Notes under the pieces: model-generated
What the model was told of the DNA's origin: nothing
Database searches by the model: none
Seen by the model: only the letters and a program-made list of their open reading frames with translations
Shown: in pieces, positions 58,211-64,000 of the stretch
Layout of the letters: each line of letters starts with the position of its first letter
Position numbering within the stretch: position 1 is the stretch's first letter
Position numbers and translations under genes: made by a program
Assembly (NCBI GenBank): GCA_025531455.1
Contig: JAMYHL010000056.1
Location: 62,001 to 126,000, forward strand
Source of the DNA: Apiotrichum sp. Y4204
Taxonomy: Eukaryota; Basidiomycota; Tremellomycetes; Trichosporonales; Trichosporonaceae
Reading direction: 5' to 3'
DNA length: 64,000 nucleotides

Positions 58211-61111
58211 ATGCAACACCCTGGCAGCGGAAGCAGTCCGGGAGGACCAGGAGGGCCAGGCGGACCCCTTCGAGGGTCTGTCGGGCCACCGGGGGGCCAT
58301 GGAGCCAGTCCCCACGACACGCCGCAGCGTATTGCCCAGGCTCCGCCGGGAGGATCTCAGCCAAACGTCTTTCAGGCTGTGATGGGTTCCCGACCTGGGC
58401 AGGTACCGCAAGACGATGTCGGCGGCGCCGGGAGCGTAAAGGTGTACGCGAGCGCGTACTCGCAGATTCCAGTCTTCGAGGCCATGATCCGCAACATTTC
58501 CGTCATGCGCCGTATGGCCGACAGCTGGGTCAACGCGACCCAGATTCTCAAAGTCGCGGGTATCTCGAAGAGTGTGCGAACCAAGATTCTGGAGAAACAG
58601 GTTCAGATTCACGTTCACGAGAAGGTACAGGGTGGATGTAAGTAGCGAGACTGATTTTTATGGCTCATGCTTACGCGCGAAGACGGCAAGTACCAAGGCA
58701 CGTGGATCCCGCTGGATCGCGGCCGCGCGCTCGCCGAGCAGTACGGCGTGCTGCAGCTTCTTGCGCCCATCTTCGACTTTGTCCCGCCGCCGTCCGGACC
58801 CCCAGCTCTGCCAATGCGCGGTGGGAGCGCGACGCCCAATGCTAAAACACCAGCAAAACGCGGCAACGTCATGTCGCCGCTGTCGCGCGGTCCCCCGCCG
58901 CCGCCGCAATTTGTGCAACAACCCCCGCCGACACAAGAGCAGATGATGGGACAGGGTCCGGGACCCCACATGCTCTATCCTCCGCCCCCGCAACAGCAGC
59001 ACATGCAAGGCCGCCCCATGTTCTACCAGAGCAGCCAGCCCCCACCACCGCCGCCTATGCACCAAGGGCCACCGCCAATGCAATCGCACCCGCCTCCGGG
59101 ACACCCCCAGCATCTGCAAATGGGATACCCCCACGAGCATCCCCAGCGTCTCGAACCTTCTGCACCGATCGACATGGGGCCTGGAGGTCCAGGACCCGGA
59201 GGACCCAGCGGCCCTGGGGGCCCGCCAGGCCTCGCTCCACCAGCAACCATCAACGGCCATGGGCACAGTGGACCTCACGGCCCAATGCAGGGTCTTCCTC
59301 CACCGCCAAATGATGTCTATGTCGACCAGTTCGGACACCCGCATGGTATCGGCAGTGGATCGGAGGTTTCGCGCTTCGACCGGCCTCCGAAACGTCAGCG
59401 CACGGACAACGGTGAAGCTGCAGACGCGCAGGAAACTAGTACACAGGAGGGCACTGGTGACGACGATGATGAAGATGAAGAGCTCGCGAGTAACCGACCT
59501 CCCCTGCCGGCCAACTTCCGTCTTTCCTCGAAGCCGTTCAAACCGCGGTTATCATCGCAATCTCACCGACGCAGGCAGCAGCTTCTCTCGCTGTTCCAGA
59601 CCGAGACGGTCGATGTGCGCGGCGCATTTGAACTCGGCCCGAACGAGAAGCCTGATTGGGATGTGGACATGGTCATCGACGAGCAAGGTCACACTGCGCT
59701 TCATTGGGCTTGCGCTCTAGCGCAGATGGGAATTATCGCACAACTTATCGAGCTCGGCGCCGACATCCACCGCGGAAACTACGCTGGCGAAACTCCGCTC
59801 ATTCGCTCAGTCCTGACCACGAATCATGCTGAAGCTGGGACTTTCAGTCAGCTGCTGGAACAGTATCTCGGAGCGTCAGTGCGTACGCTTGACCATTCCT
59901 ATGCGTCTGTCATCCACCACATTGCGCTTTCGGCAGGTCTCAAGGGCCGTGCCGCTTGTGCACGTGGATATATGGCATCGGTATTGGAATGGATCGCCAC
60001 GGAGGCGGCAAAAGAAAAGTCGACGGCACTCGCTGCGACCCCGACGGCGACTCCTGCGACTTCGACAACGGCTCAGAGCCCGGTTCCTCCTGCAGACGGA
60101 ATCAGTTTGAAGCGCCTGGTCGACCTCCAGGACGTGCGCGGCGACACAGCACTTAATGTGGCGGCACGCATTGGCTCCAAGCCGCTCGTCAACCTTCTTC
60201 TTGACGCAGGAGCCGACAAGGCACGTGCAAACAAACTCGGTTTGAGGCCCGTGGACTTTGGCGTCGAAGTGGACGCACTGGCTGTCTCGACGAACGAGGA
60301 AACGATTGCGAATCTCAAGGCGGAGGTCAAGAAGCCAGAGAAGCGAAGTGTAGACGTTCTTAAGAGTAGGTCGAGCAACCCGCTGAGTTGTGATTGACAA
60401 TTGAGACATCTCCGGACTATTCGAGGATATAAACAAGACATTCGATGCGGAAATGGAGAAGCACGTGGAGGCGCTTGGCGCCGTGGAAAAGTCTGTGCGC
60501 GTCGCGACGCGTTCACTCGCCGAACGGAGGCAGCAAGTCGAGGCTGCTCGCACGCGTATCACATCGCTAGAACAAGGAGCTGAGCATGCTGCAAACGCGC
60601 GCCGTGCCCTTGCCGCTCCAGAAGCCGACTGGACAGGACGCTCCCCTCTGCGATCTGAAACATCCCTTCCACCTGCGTTCGCGCTCGTGCCTCCGGCCGT
60701 AAGGTCCGGTTCACTTCCACCGGCAGATGAAACACCGCTACCAGCACCGGGGTCGCCAGGGGCTCTCATGACACTCCGTCGGCTTGCAGCTTGGGAGGAC
60801 CGCATTGCGCAGCTTCTGGAAGACCGTGCGGCCGAGCTCGAAGGCGGCGATGCAGACCGCGCTGTACAGTATCGCAAAGTGATCGCTCTGTGTGCCAAGG
60901 TGTCCGTTGACCAGGTTGATGACGTGAGTGCAACGGACTGAATGCGTGATGTCTTGGCGGTGGACACGGACTTCGCTCTGAAACGCAGCGATGACGCTAA
61001 CAATAGATGCTCGATGGCCTCACCACAGCCATCGAAAGTGATGGCCCGGCCATCGACCTGACACGTATGGCCGGCTTGGTACAGCGATTGCGCAAAGCCC
61101 CGATCGAATGA
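58211..61111 (+). CDS. MBP1: Mbp1/Swi4-type APSES-ankyrin transcription factor
   Basis: Exons 58211-58637, 58683-60365, 60406-60923 and 61007-61111 give 910 residues. This family drives G1/S transcription as the DNA-binding subunit of MBF/SBF. The APSES (KilA-N-like) domain spans about residues 77-185, with VKVYASAYSQIPVFEAMI, WVNATQILKVAGISK and, after intron 1, YGKYQGTWIPLDRGRALA. A Pro/Gln-rich linker follows. Ankyrin repeats cover about 475-685 (GHTALHWACALAQMG; RGDTALNVAARIGSKPLVNLLL). The C-terminus has a coiled coil (about 705-765) and a last helical segment encoded by exon 4, the usual Swi6-binding region. Intron 3 uses a TTGAG acceptor, the weakest junction. The N-terminal 76 residues are Gly/Pro-rich. 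Confidence 0.93.
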
Positions 61112-61893
61112 ATAGTCTGGCGAGGTCCGTAACTGAAGTTCGAGGGAACGTATAGTCGGCCGTGCATGATGGTCTTTGCCGAACGGGGGCACGCGGACGA
61201 GCAACTCGGAGCCCACAGGGCCGTCTCAACCGGAGTACCAGATTACGGGAGTGTGTTTGTAGGTTGGGTTCGTCATGACGATGTCATAGGCTGCTATTTG
61301 TGTTGAGTCGCAGTGTGAGCTCGCAGCTCCGGGGTATCAGGGCGGCGGTTCACTATCCACTGAGCGCTTCTGTCGGGCATCTCGCCACTTTGCGATCTGT
61401 ACATACCATACTTGCCCACCTAACGCGTGGGATGTGTTCACATCGCGCAATCGCGCAGCAAGAGGGCGCGAATAGACGTGTTTCCGCGCACAAGGCCCAG
61501 ACAGCGGTTAGCTGAATGGCCGATGGCTGAACCTTGTCCCGGGATAACTCACAGGCTGACCATCGCCCCATGGGAAGGAAGAGGACAAGTTACGAAATGG
61601 CGGCCTGACCACCGGCCAGCGGGCGTGTCAGCGTGTGTGCGTGGATGGCTGCCAGGGTACCAGGGAGCTGACGATGAGCACTGATGACGACAGTGGACGC
61701 AGAACGCTTCCCAGCTTCAGTACAGGTACACATTCGCAAAACAGACTCTGACGAAGTGCGTCTGTGGGTGCAGACGACCAGCGATCCAGGGAGTGTGTGC
61801 GTGTCGCATGGGTTGCGACGATTGCGACGCGCGGCTCACGGGCAGCGAGCAAACAAGGACGAATGTCGAACAGTAGCTTTGAGGGAGTGGGAG

Positions 61894-62179
61894 TTACGTG
61901 ATGATGAGATTGTGACGTCATGGGTTGTGCCATTCTCTTTCGAGCTGAGAACCGCTGGGTGTCGGAGGGTTGGTAGGGCACGGCACAGCAGATCGCATCA
62001 AGCCCTCAGACATCAAGCTCCGGTGAGGTCCTGCGGAAGAGTCCAGATTCTGGACGAACACCGCGCAGGGTACAGCGCGGCGGGCCGCCTCTGATGGCGG
62101 GATGGTTTGACAGGTACGCGCAATGGCAATGACGTAGGTGACAGTTGCTGCGTGTTGAGCATGCTGAACAACTACGTCA
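61894..62179 (+). promoter_or_regulatory. CRE/ATF-like motif cluster
   Basis: A full palindrome TGACGTCA lies at 61913-61920. Variants TTACGTGA (61894-61901), TGACGTAG (62130-62137) and CTACGTCA (62172-62179) are nearby. CREB/ATF factors activate the Hsp12-type gene hsp9 of fission yeast under stress; the same control here is inference. Confidence 0.4.
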
Positions 62180-62357
62180 GAGTTGCTTGCCGGGGGGGCG
62201 GGTAATGCGCGGGCGGGCATGGTTGTTGTCAATGGTGGGATCGGTGGGAGAGATAGATGGGGATAACCGCACAACACAGTAGCCAAGAGTGGGGTCATAC
62301 GTGGCATGGTCTAGCAGTGTGCCAGTCAGCCCGCTGGCCGACGACGGCCAGAACAGA

Positions 62358-62364
62358 TATATAA
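62358..62364 (+). promoter_or_regulatory. TATA box of HSP12
   Basis: TATATAA lies about 120 nt upstream of the ATG and runs into AGGGGGG, which contains the stress-element core AGGGG. Confidence 0.6.
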
Positions 62365-62479
62365 GGGGGGCAGGCAGCACTCCTCCGATCTTCATCCGCA
62401 CTACCCATCTCCAGACAACAACAGCGCTCGCGCACTCTACTCTTTACACCTACCCACCACCACAACAACACTAGCAAAC

Positions 62480-62794
62480 ATGTCCGACACTGGCCGCCAG
62501 GGACTTGGTGACAAGGTGAGTATCGAGCGTCAGGCGCCACCGCCACAGTGGTAGTACCACTGCGGTGGGGGTGACTTACCACCTATCTCCAGTCATCTGG
62601 TTCACTGTACTGACTGTCAGCTCGCCGCCTCCGCCAAGCCCGACTCGCAGAAGTCGTACCTCGAGCAGGCTGGTGACTCCGTCAAGGGCGCCCTCGACTC
62701 GGTCGCCTCCGCCGTCCAGCCCCAGCAGGAGAAGTCCACCACCCAGAAGCTCGGCGACGCCGTCTCGGGCGACAACACCAACCGCAACGTCTAA
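62480..62794 (+). CDS. HSP12: Hsp12/Hsp9-family stress protein
   Basis: Exons 62480-62515 and 62621-62794 give 69 residues. The family consists of small, very hydrophilic, intrinsically disordered proteins that stabilise membranes under stress and in stationary phase. MSDTGRQGLGDK at the start, SYLEQAGDSVKGALDSVA and STTQKLGDAVSGDN match the family pattern. Codon choice is strongly biased to C-ending codons (GCC, GTC, AAG, CAG), as in highly expressed genes. The intron is 105 nt. A TATA box and CRE-like motifs lie upstream. Confidence 0.92.
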
Positions 62795-63601
62795 GCTTGC
62801 AACCGTGCATCGTACCGACAGCAACCCGTGGTCCGAGGATCCGAGTTAGAAGGTCGTCAATGTCAGCAGTTAGGTGATATGTATGAAGAAAATACCTGCA
62901 ACTAGAAGCATAACAAAAGGTGCACAGATGATCTCGCGACGGTTCTGGAAATACTACTGATGTGGACGGGAACATGGAAGTCGATGGCCGCCACGCAGGA
63001 GGATGCACATCGGCTTCTCGGTGTAGTTTACTTCTTGACCCATTGCTCCAATCGGCGAGCCTGAGCGGAATGGGTGTGGGATGAAGTGGCGAAAATGGGC
63101 GTCTGTCACCTGTCTTCCGCCACATTCCTACTCCTGGCCAGCTCACTACGGTCACTGCTTTATGGTACTATGTCGCTGGTGGTGGATCACGTTGGGATGG
63201 TATAGGATGGTATAGGAACGTGCGACGTGGGCGCTGGGAGCATGGGAATCGGGCACGCGCGTCGGCCGTTGATCCCGGACGGAGTTGCTCCCAAACTTCT
63301 ACACGGTGACAGAGTATAAGTGATTTCCCGCCATGGTGGTGAATGCTTGTATTGGTGAGATCCCGACTCTACTGTGCTGCACCCTAACCATGGAACTACA
63401 TGTATCTCAGGCGGGTGTGCGAGAGCCTGAGAAGGGGTTTCATTCCACTTCTGCCGCCGGCAGTGCCAGGCACGGTTGTTTTGGCGTTGACATCCGATGT
63501 GACTGACGGTGACTTTAACCTGCAGAATGACAAGATGAATTAGAATGCATTGAAAGTCTATAGTGGACCGCATAGTCCGTGTTGCCCTCGTCACGCTCCG
63601 T
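62795..63601. other. convergent intergenic region
   Basis: This is the 3' flank of HSP12 (+) and of the pantothenate synthetase gene (-). A short GGATGGTATA-type direct repeat lies near 63192-63216. No gene seen. Confidence 0.45.
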
Positions 63602-64000
63602 CTACTCGCTGCCCGTGGCCGCCTGTTCGGGCTCCCAACCAAGAAGAAGGTTGTCAATGAGCCGTGTCTTGCCAACCCAGAGCGCTCCCGCAACGACGAG
63701 CTTGTCCGCTCCAGGCTCTCCACGTACGGGCGCAAACGTATCGCGGCCAAACACCTCAAAGTAGTCGAGCTTGAGGGAGATGTCCTCGGATCCCGCCTGC
63801 GAGAGCCGTGCCTGCTCGGCCTTGACGACATTCTCCGCCGCCTCGATCATGGATGCCCCGCTAGCGCCCGACTTCCATGCATCACGCGCAGCAACAAGTG
63901 CGCGGTGCAGAACTGGTGCGACCTTGCGTTCTGACGCCGAGAGGTACGTGTTGCGGCTCGAGAGAGCAAGGCCGGTTTCCGGGTCACGCGTCGTGGCCAT
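63602..64000 (-). CDS. PAN6: pantothenate synthetase (pantoate-beta-alanine ligase), 3' part
   Basis: The 132 residues visible are the C-terminal part; the gene continues beyond the window end. The enzyme joins pantoate and beta-alanine using ATP in pantothenate synthesis. The motif TRDPETGLALSSRNTYLS is the diagnostic ATP/pantoate-site segment (compare the R-x-x-x-GLAMSSRN pattern of PanC). The KLDYFEVFGRDTF and VAGALWVGKTRLIDN segments follow as in the family. The Met at position 64000 is internal, because the HIGH nucleotide-binding half must lie upstream. No intron is evident in the visible part. Confidence 0.9.
   Translation of the reverse strand: MATTRDPETGLALSSRNTYLSASERKVAPVLHRALVAARDAWKSGASGASMIEAAENVVKAEQARLSQAGSEDISLKLDYFEVFGRDTFAPVRGEPGADKLVVAGALWVGKTRLIDNLLLGWEPEQAATGSE

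Larger units (their letters stand above)
61112..62479. other. promoter region of HSP12
   Basis: This 1.37-kb region has no coding frame I can support. It holds CRE/ATF-like motifs and a TATA box, listed separately. Confidence 0.5.

Overview
The window is nuclear DNA of a basidiomycete yeast. The best fit is Tremellomycetes, probably Trichosporonales. The grounds are GC-rich coding DNA, many very short GT-AG introns (32-60 nt, branch sites like CTAAC or CTGAC just before the acceptor) in almost every gene, compact spacing, and typically fungal proteins (Pho89, Snt1, an APSES-ankyrin factor, Hsp12). I assembled 25 protein genes. Nearly all needed hand splicing, and each model was checked by adding exon lengths to a whole number of codons. 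I found no rRNA, tRNA, CRISPR array or transposon.

Layout, 0-20 kb: a SNT1/NCoR-like SANT co-repressor (-), a 95-residue membrane protein (+), an F-box protein (+), an AlkB-type 2-oxoglutarate dioxygenase (-), a HIT-superfamily protein (+) and a Pro-rich/coiled-coil membrane protein (-). 21-32 kb: an Asterix-family ER protein (-), tubulin cofactor E (+), a secreted alkaline phosphatase (-) and the Na+/phosphate symporter Pho89 (+). The last two diverge from a 3.2-kb intergenic region with eight CACGTT hexamers, so they may form a phosphate-acquisition pair.

33-46 kb: pyroglutamyl peptidase (+), eIF4E (-), the TFIIH RING subunit Tfb3/MAT1 (+), a probably GPI-anchored GH16 glucanase (-), a coiled-coil/Pro-rich protein (-), diphthamide synthetase Dph6 with C-terminal RidA-like region (+), and glycine cleavage H protein (-). 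47-64 kb: FIS1 (+), the Fe-S scaffold ISU1 (+, with a 10-nt microexon), a DapA-family aldolase (+), glucosidase II alpha (+), a small putative mitochondrial protein (+), an Mbp1-type cell-cycle factor (+), HSP12 (+), and the 3' part of pantothenate synthetase (-), cut by the window end.

Most genes are unrelated housekeeping functions, as expected for a yeast chromosome. Functional neighbours are the phosphatase/Pho89 pair and a run of mitochondrial genes (GCV3, FIS1, ISU1). I see no mobile or horizontally acquired island. The most unusual features are gene-structural (microexons, 32-33-nt introns, stop-free introns of 3n length) and regulatory (CACGTT cluster, CRE-like sites before HSP12, paired ACGCGT sites before the Mbp1-type gene).
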